From an uncultured Microbacteriaceae bacterium (GTDB taxonomy: Bacteria; Actinomycetota; Actinomycetes; Actinomycetales; Microbacteriaceae), in contig CALUAU010000070.1 of the NCBI GenBank assembly GCA_943914115.1, positions 1 through 10,711 on the forward strand: a stretch of 10,711 nucleotides of DNA, read 5' to 3'. The notes under the pieces were generated by a model. That model was not told the origin of the DNA. It searched no databases and saw only the letters and a list, made by a program, of their open reading frames with translations. Shown piece after piece: positions 1 to 6,682 of this stretch. Positions within the stretch are counted from its first letter, which is position 1. Each line of letters opens with the position of its first letter. The position numbers and the translations under genes were made by a program.

Positions 1-791
1 GGAACGTTGATCTTACCGACCTTGGTTTCTGCACCTGCAACGATGACGTGCTTCTCAAAGTTCTCCCACGAGACCGTGATCGGGTTACATTCGATGTTCT
101 CGCTCGGCCACGGATTCACGATGGCCGTAAAGGCTGCATTGCTTCCCCGTGTGGCCCTTGGATCTTTAGGATTTTCCTGCTTATAGTCGCCCTGCCAGGC
201 GTAACGCACCGGGTTCGCGACAGTGGCCTCAGCGAACTGCTTGACTTTCGCATCGGTCAGTTCCGCATTGAGGTTCAGGTTTCGCTGTCGGCCGGAAGCA
301 GAAATATCAAGGATTTCGTCGGCCTTGTGCGTGACTACCTTGTCAACAAAGGTCTGACCGGCGCCCATAGAGGGAACCTGTCCCGCATCGAGGTACGCAC
401 CCATGAGGCCTGAATTGGAGAAGCTCCAATCGGCGAACGTGCGGTCCTTCGAGTTATCGAAGGCCACGCTCAATCCCCACCGGGTTTTCGAGGGGCTGCT
501 CCCGCTTGGTTCCAAGGTGTTCCAGCTGAAACCAGCCTGGCTGCCATTCTCAGAGTTCTCCGAGACAACACACGAACCGGCCGGCAGGTCGGAGGCCTTC
601 TGAGCGTCCTTCTCTACCGCGCCGATCTTATCGCGGATGCCGCCGGAGAGCTCCGCCGCCGCGGCTGGCTCAACCGTGGTGAAGTTTGAGACGGCAACAA
701 GCGCGCCACCCGTCAAAGCTAAAACCGATAGCGCAGCAATACTCGAGCGCGATATGCGCTTCAAAGCTGCCTTATTGGGTGAAATATGCAT
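1..791 (-). CDS. Secreted cell-surface-type protein, N-terminal part (truncated by window edge)
   Basis: An uninterrupted minus-strand frame runs from ATG at 791 off the left edge, giving 263 visible residues. The N-terminus is a Sec-type signal peptide: a Lys/Arg-rich start (NKAALKRISRS), a hydrophobic core (IAALSVLALTGGALVAV) and an Ala-rich likely cleavage region near residues 43-47 (EPAAAAE). The exported part is polar, rich in Ser, Asn, Asp and Gly, with an early Cys (residue 74) and another near residue 236 that could form a disulfide. This suits a surface or adhesin-like protein, but I recognise no family. The ATG at 791 is preferred because AGGGG lies six bases upstream; the in-frame ATG at 797 directly abuts that same motif. 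It lies downstream of, and parallel to, the sigma/anti-sigma pair with about 140 bp between, so it probably has its own promoter. Any wall anchor would be outside the window. Confidence 0.75.
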   Translation of the reverse strand, partial: MHISPNKAALKRISRSSIAALSVLALTGGALVAVSNFTTVEPAAAAELSGGIRDKIGAVEKDAQKASDLPAGSCVVSENSENGSQAGFSWNTLEPSGSSPSKTRWGLSVAFDNSKDRTFADWSFSNSGLMGAYLDAGQVPSMGAGQTFVDKVVTHKADEILDISASGRQRNLNLNAELTDAKVKQFAEATVANPVRYAWQGDYKQENPKDPRATRGSNAAFTAIVNPWPSENIECNPITVSWENFEKHVIVAGAETKVGKINV

Positions 792-931
792 CCTCATCCC
801 CTAAGTGGAGTCGTGCAGTGCCTTATGCCAGCAGTCCGGTCACTAACATATCCACACTAGTCGGAAACACAGCGTTCGACCAGGATTCATTCAGCCAAGT
901 ATTGTTGCCGGCGCGCACTGGCCGCCCAACA

Positions 932-1165
932 CTAGCCGCGCTCGAGCGCCGACCGAATGCGCTCGCGTAGCTGCTCAGGAGCGATCTCCTCACAGCATGC
1001 CCGCCGAACCACCTCGGTAATCATCAACTGCACCTGCGCCTCCTCTGAACAGTCGACGCAGTGACACAGGTGCTCGCGAATCGCCGCCGCATCACACTCG
1101 TTGAACTCGCGGCGAAGAAACTCTTCCATCGACTCCCGCGCCTTTGCACAGCCACAATCGCCCAC
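932..1165 (-). CDS. rsrA: RsrA-like mycothiol-system zinc anti-sigma factor
   Basis: This 77-residue cytoplasmic protein belongs to the zinc-binding anti-sigma (ZAS) family. The motif His32-x3-Cys36-x2-Cys39 is clear, with Cys4 and Cys6 near the N-terminus and Cys57-Cys58 in a later helix. In Streptomyces RsrA the conserved His/Cys cluster binds zinc; disulfide stress oxidises it and releases SigR. The start (MGDCGCAKARESMEEF) and the C-terminal stretch TEVVRRAC are typical of actinobacterial RsrA. The gene starts two bases after the sigma factor's stop codon, so the two are co-transcribed and probably translationally coupled, which suits matched stoichiometry. It is at the short end for the family, which usually has roughly 80-105 residues. 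It has no transmembrane segment, in agreement with a soluble redox sensor. Confidence 0.92.
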   Translation of the reverse strand: MGDCGCAKARESMEEFLRREFNECDAAAIREHLCHCVDCSEEAQVQLMITEVVRRACCEEIAPEQLRERIRSALERG

Positions 1166-1167
1166 TG

Positions 1168-1842
1168 TTACTCCCCCTCCTCAAGTCCAATTCCGTATTC
1201 GGCGGCATACTCACGCAGCCGCTCTCGCAGCATCCGCCGTCCCCGATGCAACCGGCTCATGACCGTGCCCACGGGCGTGTCCATCACCTCGGCGATTTCG
1301 CGATACGTAAATCCCTCCACATCGGCCAGTAGCACCACGCTGCGGTAGTTGTCGGGAAGGTCTGCCAGCGCATCCGTCACCGAGCTCGCCGGCAAATTGT
1401 CGAGCGCCTCGGCCTCAGCCGAACGCGAAGACTGCTGCGGAGCCGTATACGACTCGGCACCCGAAAGCTGCCAATCTTCAAGCTCTTCAAGCGGATTCGC
1501 ATACGGCGTGCGTTTCGCCTGCCGGTACTGATTGATGTACAGATTCGTTTGGATGCGGTAAAGCCAGGCACGAATATTCGACCCCGGCGTGAACTTGTCG
1601 AACGCGGCGTAGGCCTTCGTGAACGTTTCTTGTACGAGGTCTTGCGCATCGGCGGGATTGCGGGTCATCCGCATGGCGTGACCGTACAGCTGATCAAGCA
1701 GCGGCAGCGCCTCAGCTTGAAAGCGCGCGCGCAGCTCGGCAGCGCGGCCACTAGTGCTCGACACGTCAGCGCCCGCGGGCTCGGCAGCGGGCCTAACCTC
1801 TTCGGCCGGCTCGGTCGACTCATTGGGGGCAGGGTGTGTCAT
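1168..1842 (-). CDS. sigR: ECF RNA polymerase sigma factor, SigR/SigH type
   Basis: This is a group 4 (ECF) sigma factor of the SigR (Streptomyces) / SigH (Mycobacterium) class, which directs transcription of thioredoxin, mycothiol and Clp genes under thiol-oxidative stress. With the ATG at 1842 it has 224 residues. Region 2 spans about 45-107, with MRMTRNPADAQDLVQETF covering 2.1-2.2 and IRAWLYRIQTNLYIN covering 2.3-2.4. Region 4 spans about 156-206, with helix-turn-helix YREIAEVMDTPVGTVMSRLH. The first 35 residues are a low-complexity acidic/Pro/Ala stretch. The start is uncertain: the ATG at 1842 has GGGGG only two bases away, while an in-frame GTG at 1875 has GGGGGAGG about four bases upstream and would give 235 residues. 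The ATG at 1917 is unlikely because it lies upstream of the probable transcription start. The adjacent anti-sigma gene confirms the class. Confidence 0.9.
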   Translation of the reverse strand: MTHPAPNESTEPAEEVRPAAEPAGADVSSTSGRAAELRARFQAEALPLLDQLYGHAMRMTRNPADAQDLVQETFTKAYAAFDKFTPGSNIRAWLYRIQTNLYINQYRQAKRTPYANPLEELEDWQLSGAESYTAPQQSSRSAEAEALDNLPASSVTDALADLPDNYRSVVLLADVEGFTYREIAEVMDTPVGTVMSRLHRGRRMLRERLREYAAEYGIGLEEGE

Positions 1843-1918
1843 CACCCCCGAGTCTACGAGCACCCGCGAATCCACGCGCCCTCCCCCACTTTTTTGAGCA
1901 CTTGTCGGTACTCTCAAT

Positions 1919-1944
1919 AACTGATGGAGATCTTCAAATATTCC
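1919..1944 (-). promoter_or_regulatory. SigR-type promoter driving sigR-rsrA
   Basis: Read on the minus strand, GGAAT (1944-1940) is followed by exactly 18 bases and then GTT (1921-1919). This matches the GGAAT-N18-GTT consensus known for SigR/SigH promoters. Transcription would begin around 1912, leaving a leader of about 37-70 bases before the candidate GTG or ATG starts. It implies positive autoregulation, as known for sigR in Streptomyces. The element overlaps the start codon and first seven codons of the divergent aroA. Confidence 0.75.
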
Positions 1945-3351
1945 GGACCCACCTTTGACCTCTACGGCGAAGAGTGGAGCGACTCGCTCATTCTCGACGA
2001 TGGGCCGTGGCCCGCACCCACCGCATCCGGCCCACTCGACGCGCGCGTGACCGTGCCCGGCTCAAAATCGATCACGAACCGAGAACTCGTGCTGTCGGCG
2101 CTCGCCGACGAGCCATCACTGCTGCGCCGGCCGCTGCACGCCCGCGACACCTCGCTCATGGTGGATGCGCTGCGGGCGCTCGGTACCGACATTGAAGAGG
2201 TGGCGAACGCCGAAAACCCGTTCGGCCCCGATCTGCGCATCACCCCCACCGAAGAGCTTGAGGGCGGCGTATCGATAGAATGCGGGCTCGCCGGCACAGT
2301 GATGCGCTTTGTGCCGCCGGTGGCGGCGCTGGCGCTCGGACCGGTGAACTTTGACGGCGACGAAACCGCCCACAAGCGCCCCATGTCGGGCGTGATTGAG
2401 GGGCTCGAAAAACTCGGTGTTGAGGTGCGCGATGACGGTAAACGTCGCCTGCCATTTTCGATCTATGGCGCCGGCAAAGTCAGCGGTGGCGATCTCGAAA
2501 TCGATGCCAGCGCATCCAGCCAGTTTGTTTCGGGGCTGCTGCTTGCGGCACCACGGTTCACGAACGGGCTCACCCTGCGTCACACCGGCGAACAGGTGCC
2601 GTCACTTCCCCACATTGAAATGACCCTTGCCGCGCTACGGGCACGCGGGGTCGATGCATCCAGCCCCGAACCGAATGTGTGGCGCGTGGCACCCGGCCCG
2701 ATTGCCGGGCGTGAGCTGACCATCGAGCCTGATCTGTCGAACGCGGCGCCGTTTTTGCTGGCAACGATTGTCACCGGCGGCGCGGTGTGCGTGCCCGATT
2801 GGCCCGAAACATCAACCCAGCTCGGCGATCTGCTGATTGCAGTGCTGCGCCAGCTCGGCGCCGAGGTGGAGCTGCGCGACGGCACGCTGTATTGCAGCGC
2901 CGAGGTGTCGCGCCGACCTGAGTCGTTTGAATTTGATTTTTCGGATGCGGGCGGCGAGCTGGCACCAAATATTGCGGCGATCTGTGCGCTGCTGCCGGGC
3001 ACCTCGCAGCTGCGCGGCATCGGGCATTTGCGCGGGCACGAAACCGACCGGGTGGCGGCGCTGGCCGCCGAGCTGCAGCGCGTAGGAGCGACCGTGGTCG
3101 AACACGATGACCGGCTAGAGATCACCGGCGGCGAACTGCACGGCGCCACCTGGGGTTGCTATGAAGATCACCGCATGGCCACCACCGGTGCACTGATCGG
3201 ACTTGTCACCGAGGGCATCGAGCTTGACGATGTGCGGTGCACCTCAAAAACACTGCCGCAATTTGTGGCGATGTGGAACGCGATGCTCACCGGCACCACA
3301 CCGGGGCCCGAAGAAGAGCCGCCGACGTCGTTCATCTCGCTATCGCTGTAG
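1924..3351 (+). CDS. aroA: 3-phosphoshikimate 1-carboxyvinyltransferase (EPSP synthase)
   Basis: This enzyme condenses phosphoenolpyruvate with shikimate-3-phosphate, the sixth step of the shikimate pathway to aromatic amino acids, in the cytoplasm. The 475-residue protein has the family motifs in order: PGSKSITNR (45-53), GLAGTVMR (121-128, the LGNAGTAMR loop), KRPM (151-154), SASSQFVSG (196-204), HETDR (372-376), DHRM (415-418) and SKTLPQF (441-447). It is longer than the usual 430-450 residues because of an N-terminal extension of about 30 residues and a C-terminal tail from about 457. I see no Shine-Dalgarno before ATG 1924, so translation may be leaderless; a later start is not excluded, but the extension (FKYSGPTFDLYG) resembles what I recall from Micrococcales AroA proteins. 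It is divergent from sigR and 17 bp upstream of rsgA, with which it probably forms an operon. Confidence 0.96.
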   Translation: MEIFKYSGPTFDLYGEEWSDSLILDDGPWPAPTASGPLDARVTVPGSKSITNRELVLSALADEPSLLRRPLHARDTSLMVDALRALGTDIEEVANAENPFGPDLRITPTEELEGGVSIECGLAGTVMRFVPPVAALALGPVNFDGDETAHKRPMSGVIEGLEKLGVEVRDDGKRRLPFSIYGAGKVSGGDLEIDASASSQFVSGLLLAAPRFTNGLTLRHTGEQVPSLPHIEMTLAALRARGVDASSPEPNVWRVAPGPIAGRELTIEPDLSNAAPFLLATIVTGGAVCVPDWPETSTQLGDLLIAVLRQLGAEVELRDGTLYCSAEVSRRPESFEFDFSDAGGELAPNIAAICALLPGTSQLRGIGHLRGHETDRVAALAAELQRVGATVVEHDDRLEITGGELHGATWGCYEDHRMATTGALIGLVTEGIELDDVRCTSKTLPQFVAMWNAMLTGTTPGPEEEPPTSFISLSL

Positions 3352-3368
3352 CCGAGGAGTAGTACGCA

Positions 3369-4403
3369 ATGGCAGGTTGGCAGCGTACCGATGCCTACGA
3401 CAAGTACGGCCGCTATAGCGAAGACGATGTGCGCATCCGCGCCGACCGTCGCGGCGCCCGGCCGCGCACCAAACAGCGCCCCGCGCATGAGGATGCCATC
3501 GAGGGGTTCGTATTTGCGGTGGATCGCGGGCGTTACAGCTGCCTGGTAGACGTGGGCCAGCGCGGCGAACGCGAGGTGATCGCGGCGCGGGCGCGTGAGC
3601 TCGGCCGCAAAGCCATCGTCGTTGGCGACCGGGTGGCGCTCGTGGGTGATGTGTCGGGTGATGCCGGCACGCTGGCGCGGATTGTGCGCATTAATGAACG
3701 TTCGACGCTGCTGCGGCGCTCGGCAGATGACAGCGACGAGGTTGAGCGCGTGATCGTCGCGAACGCCGACCAGATGTGCATCGTCGTGGCGGCGGCGCAG
3801 CCCGAACCGCGCCCGCGGCTGATCGACCGCTATCTCGTGGCCGCCTATGACGCCGGGGTTTCGCCGCTGCTGGTGATCACAAAAACCGATCTCGCCCCGG
3901 CGAATGAGTTGCGTGCACTCGTCGAGCCGCTTGAGGTGCCGGTGTTTGAATCGCGGCCCGGCGATGAGACGGTGCTTGAGCAGCTGGAGGCAGCGTTCGA
4001 TGGACATACGACGGTGCTCGTTGGACATTCGGGTGTTGGGAAGTCGACGCTCGTGAACGCGCTCGTGCCGCACGCGAACCGCGCCACCGGACACGTGAAT
4101 GCGGTGACCGGCCGGGGCCGGCACACATCGTCGTCGTCGGTGGCGATGCGCATCGGTGGCGGTTGGGTAATTGATACGCCGGGTGTGCGTTCGTTTGGGC
4201 TGGGGCATGTGCGCGATGACGCGGTGTTCCGGGCGTTTCCGCGGCTGGCCGCGGTTGTGGCCGAGTGCCCGCGCGGCTGCACGCATCTGGGTGACGCGCC
4301 CGATTGTGAACTGGATGCGGCGATGGCCGATGGCCGGTTGGATGCTGTGGGTTGCCGCCGGGTGGCGTCGCTGCGGCGACTGCTGGTGTCGATGGCGGCG
4401 TAG
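3369..4403 (+). CDS. rsgA: Ribosome small-subunit-dependent GTPase A
   Basis: RsgA is a circularly permuted GTPase that binds the 30S subunit and acts in its late maturation. In 344 residues the G motifs appear in the permuted order: G4 TKTD (171-174, in place of the usual NKxD), G1 P-loop GHSGVGKS (219-226), the G2 region GRGRHT (248-253) and G3 DTPG (269-272). A zinc knuckle follows with Cys300, Cys304, His306 and Cys313. An OB-fold is expected at about 44-110, after a basic N-terminus. GAGGAG lies about nine bases before ATG 3369, which supports the start. The gene lies between aroA and hisN on the same strand, an arrangement I recall as conserved in related actinobacteria. Confidence 0.95.
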   Translation: MAGWQRTDAYDKYGRYSEDDVRIRADRRGARPRTKQRPAHEDAIEGFVFAVDRGRYSCLVDVGQRGEREVIAARARELGRKAIVVGDRVALVGDVSGDAGTLARIVRINERSTLLRRSADDSDEVERVIVANADQMCIVVAAAQPEPRPRLIDRYLVAAYDAGVSPLLVITKTDLAPANELRALVEPLEVPVFESRPGDETVLEQLEAAFDGHTTVLVGHSGVGKSTLVNALVPHANRATGHVNAVTGRGRHTSSSSVAMRIGGGWVIDTPGVRSFGLGHVRDDAVFRAFPRLAAVVAECPRGCTHLGDAPDCELDAAMADGRLDAVGCRRVASLRRLLVSMAA

Positions 4404-4429
4404 GGCCGAGCGTGGGCGATACTGGTGCT

Positions 4430-5245
4430 ATGGCCTACGAATTGCTCCACCCGATCACTGCCGATCTTCGTCTTGCCCGCCAGTTGGCGGATCTTGCCGA
4501 CGAGGTTTCGATGCGGTTTTTCAACTCACGCGATTTGGGCGTGTATTTGAAAGAAGACCGCACGCATGTCACCGATGGTGATCGCGAGGTGGAGCGCGTG
4601 ATTCGCGCGAAGCTCGCGGAGGCTCGGCCGTCGGATGCGTTCTTTGGAGAAGAGAGCGGCCGCGATGGTAATTCGCGGCGCCAATGGGTGATTGACCCGA
4701 TCGATGGTACCGCGAATTTTATGCGCGGGGTGCCGATTTGGGCGACGCTGATCGCGCTGGTGGTGGATGGCCACCCGCAGGTGGGTGTGGTGTCGGCGCC
4801 TGCACTGAACCGCCGCTGGTGGGGTGCGGCCGGGCTCGGCGCGTATTTGGATGATGATTTGAGTGATTCGGATACTGCAACGGATAGGCGCATCGAGGTG
4901 TCGGGCATCACGAAGCTTGCGGAGGGCCAGATTAACTATGGCTCGCTGAAGTATTGGCAGGAGATTGATCGGGTCGAGCCGATTTTGGAGCTGAACGAGC
5001 GGGCCTGGCGGTCGCGCACGATCGGCGATTTTTGGCCGTACATGCTGGTGGCTGAGGGCGCGTTTGAGGCGTCGTGCGAGGTGGATCTCGCGCCATACGA
5101 TATGGCGGCGCTGATCCCGATCATCGAAGAAGCCGGCGGCACCTTCACCTCGGTTGATGGTGAGCCGGGATGCTGGGGCAGCTCGGCGGTTGCCACCAAC
5201 GGCCTCGTGCATGACGAGGTGCTGCGGGTGCTGCAGGGGCGGTAG
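4430..5245 (+). CDS. hisN: Histidinol-phosphatase, inositol-monophosphatase family
   Basis: This is a Mg-dependent phosphatase of the inositol monophosphatase superfamily. Actinobacterial HisN removes phosphate from L-histidinol phosphate, the penultimate step of histidine synthesis. Its 271 residues carry the metal-binding motifs GEES (73-76), DPIDGT followed by ANF (89-97) and YDMAAL (223-228). The first residues (MAYELLHPITADLRLARQLADLADEVS) fit HisN. The start at 4430 is chosen by homology; an upstream GTG-initiated extension overlapping rsgA has no family support. No good Shine-Dalgarno is visible. GATACT ends six bases before the ATG, which could be the -10 of a leaderless transcript, though the gene lies only 26 bp after rsgA and may be read through. 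A general inositol monophosphatase is the main alternative, but HisN is favoured by the rsgA context. Confidence 0.9.
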   Translation: MAYELLHPITADLRLARQLADLADEVSMRFFNSRDLGVYLKEDRTHVTDGDREVERVIRAKLAEARPSDAFFGEESGRDGNSRRQWVIDPIDGTANFMRGVPIWATLIALVVDGHPQVGVVSAPALNRRWWGAAGLGAYLDDDLSDSDTATDRRIEVSGITKLAEGQINYGSLKYWQEIDRVEPILELNERAWRSRTIGDFWPYMLVAEGAFEASCEVDLAPYDMAALIPIIEEAGGTFTSVDGEPGCWGSSAVATNGLVHDEVLRVLQGR

Positions 5246-5247
5246 CT

Positions 5248-6291
5248 GTGGGTTCGCGACTCGATGTGTTCGTCCGTTCAGGCAGCGGATGGGATATCTA
5301 TTACGAGCATTGGAGCGCTTATCGCATCGGTTTGGATATTGCCGTCGATGGTTTTGAAAAGACGATGCGTCGATTCCGTTGGTTGAAGCCGTGGGATGTG
5401 TCGGGCCCAGAAGATTGGGACACTGCGAAGTGGATTGAGGGTTCTCTCGTTATCGATACGGTCGCACGAGTCGTGGTGTGGGCTGAGGAGGCTCAGGGCC
5501 TGTATCTACCGAGACTAATCAATTACCTCACTGAATATTCATGGCCGGAATGGACCGCGGTTTGGTCACCGGAAGATATTTACGGCACGCTTCGTGCTGT
5601 CGGGGTAAACCCGACAGCTATGCTCGAGCCGAGTGACAAGGATCGCGAGCCGTGGGGAATCGATGATTCCCTGTATCCATCGGCATACGAGCGCCGATAT
5701 GAGGTGCTCACTGTACGGTTAGCCTCGGGCGAATTAATTTCGTGGCCATCTGATTTTGAACTTGAACGAATCGCTCACTATGGGCCGCTTGTAATTGAGA
5801 AAGTTGCTCAGGACGTGTTTCGCCGTTTTACCGAGGGCAGGCTCTCAAGCCAAGAAATGGTACTACCTACGGAGCCTGAGTCGGGGGTGGTCGTCGACTA
5901 CACGACGAAACATCTCCGCTGGTGGTCGCTATATAACGACCAGTTTCAAGTCATTCCATTCGATTTACATTGGCCCGGCTGGAAGGTCGAATCGTGTGGG
6001 GATGACTTTGCGTTGCAAGAGCAGCTGGTCGGCGCCCCGCTGCGTAACTGGCAAAGTGATGTAGCGAATTTTCGCCGAAAAATTGACCAGACCTTTGATG
6101 AGGCGACTCGAACCGATCCCAATCCGCTCGGAGACCTCCGCGCCAATGACCTGGAGATCGCCGATTCGATGCCGACGCGCGACCTTTCGCGGGCGGCATT
6201 CCACCACCTGTTTGACCGTATCGAAAATATGCCGCTACCGGCTGCGCGGTTCATAGACAGGTTCGGAGTCATCCGCACACCGTCCGAGTGA
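5248..6291 (+). CDS. Uncharacterised protein with two related WPxW-containing halves
   Basis: This 347-residue soluble protein begins at a GTG two bases after the hisN stop, with an AGGGG about eight bases upstream. I do not recognise a named family. Residues 66-121 (LVID, then VVVWAEE, then SWPEWTAVWSPEDIYGTLRAVG) and 212-263 (VVVDYTTKHLRWW, then HWPGWKVESCGDDFALQEQLVG) follow one pattern: a V-V/I-D strand, a WPxW turn and a helix ending V-G, so the protein appears internally duplicated. It is rich in Trp and acidic residues, without a signal peptide, membrane helix or obvious catalytic motif. Base composition is more AT-rich than in aroA-rsgA, which suggests acquisition or a change of region after hisN. 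Its last roughly 53 codons recur as a stump at 8098-8258. Being next to hisN may only reflect insertion behind a conserved operon. Confidence 0.7.
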   Translation: MGSRLDVFVRSGSGWDIYYEHWSAYRIGLDIAVDGFEKTMRRFRWLKPWDVSGPEDWDTAKWIEGSLVIDTVARVVVWAEEAQGLYLPRLINYLTEYSWPEWTAVWSPEDIYGTLRAVGVNPTAMLEPSDKDREPWGIDDSLYPSAYERRYEVLTVRLASGELISWPSDFELERIAHYGPLVIEKVAQDVFRRFTEGRLSSQEMVLPTEPESGVVVDYTTKHLRWWSLYNDQFQVIPFDLHWPGWKVESCGDDFALQEQLVGAPLRNWQSDVANFRRKIDQTFDEATRTDPNPLGDLRANDLEIADSMPTRDLSRAAFHHLFDRIENMPLPAARFIDRFGVIRTPSE

Positions 6292-6500
6292 ACGATCACG
6301 CTGGATCAGGATTTCGAAACACCGCCGACAGTTCCTTGTGATTCGAGGAGATTGAACAGATCTTCGAGCGGCGTCGCTGGTTTTAAAGCTCTGGGCATGC
6401 CCCCGCTTTACCGCCCAAAAGAGGTCCAGCCCACTCACGACAGATGTCGCGGCAGGCTGAACTATTAGTCACAGAATAGCACGTGTAGCATTGTGCAGCT
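6131..6500 (+). repeat. Diverged direct repeat, left copy (flanks the toxin-antitoxin segment)
   Basis: This stretch matches 8098-8469 in the same orientation, at an offset of 1967-1969. Over 6156-6292 against 8123-8259 I count 15 mismatches in 137 positions. Similarity continues through the noncoding part, with small indels, to TAGCATTGTGC near 6495. The copy holds the end of the 347-residue gene, a convergent Abi-like 30-codon fragment and a dyad at 6427-6459 (outer arms CAGCC/GGCTG, inner arms CGAC/GTCG). With the toxin-antitoxin segment it fills the gene-free interval 6292-6682. Confidence 0.85.
6306..6398 (-). pseudogene. N-terminal fragment of an Abi-like gene (left copy)
   Basis: A minus-strand 30-codon frame starts at ATG 6398 and ends at TGA 6306. 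It begins MPRALKPATPLEDLFNLLES. The pattern K-P-x-T-x-L-E-x-x-L-x-L-L-E-S-x-G resembles the start of Abi_2/AbiF-type abortive infection proteins, which are about 300 residues long. The fragment has diverged from its partner at 8273-8365 mainly by substitutions, but it has the same length and start. The truncation is therefore probably older than the duplication. It is convergent with the 347-residue gene, whose 3' end lies just beyond. The family assignment rests on recall of an N-terminal pattern only. Confidence 0.45.
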
Positions 6501-6523
6501 AACTATGTCGTATCTAAGGACTT

Positions 6524-6540
6524 TTAGACAGGATGTCTAA
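6524..6540. promoter_or_regulatory. Perfect 7-bp inverted repeat, possible recombinase or repressor site
   Basis: TTAGACA, three bases, then TGTCTAA form a perfect dyad. It lies just right of the left direct repeat, at the start of the segment that carries the toxin-antitoxin genes. Two related 14-base boxes accompany it: AAGGACTTTTAGAC at 6516-6529 and AATGGCTTTTGGAC at 6539-6552. A dyad plus repeated boxes could be a resolvase crossover site or an operator, but no recombinase gene is present here. Confidence 0.35.
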
Positions 6541-6682
6541 TGGCTTTTGGACGTCGACGGCGGTGGAATATCCGGATGGCTATTCCATTGCACAAGCACA
6601 GTAAAGTCGCAGATTTCGATCCCGTTCGTAACGGTGTTCGCCCTTCACACAGGGTAAGCGGGCGAGTATATTCCCGGCGTTG
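6541..6682. other. Noncoding 3' flank of the zeta toxin gene
   Basis: I find no supportable gene here. A short hairpin, CCGTT-cgt-AACGG (about 6623-6635), and a weak CGCCC/GGGCG pairing (about 6638-6664) lie downstream of the toxin stop. They could assist termination on the minus strand, but no U-tract follows either. Confidence 0.3.

Noticed and set aside
48..603. Two plus-strand frames at the left end
   Set aside because: They are antisense to the continuous secreted-protein frame, which has a signal peptide and ribosome binding site.
938..949. Perfect palindrome GCGCTCGAGCGC at the end of rsrA
   Set aside because: It lies within the rsrA coding end, has no U-tract on either strand and is easily explained by GC-rich codons, so I do not call a terminator.
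1962..5212. Many long open frames antisense to, or in other frames of, aroA, rsgA and hisN
   Set aside because: High-GC shadows: Arg/Ser/Pro-rich translations without domains, overlapping genes with complete family motifs.
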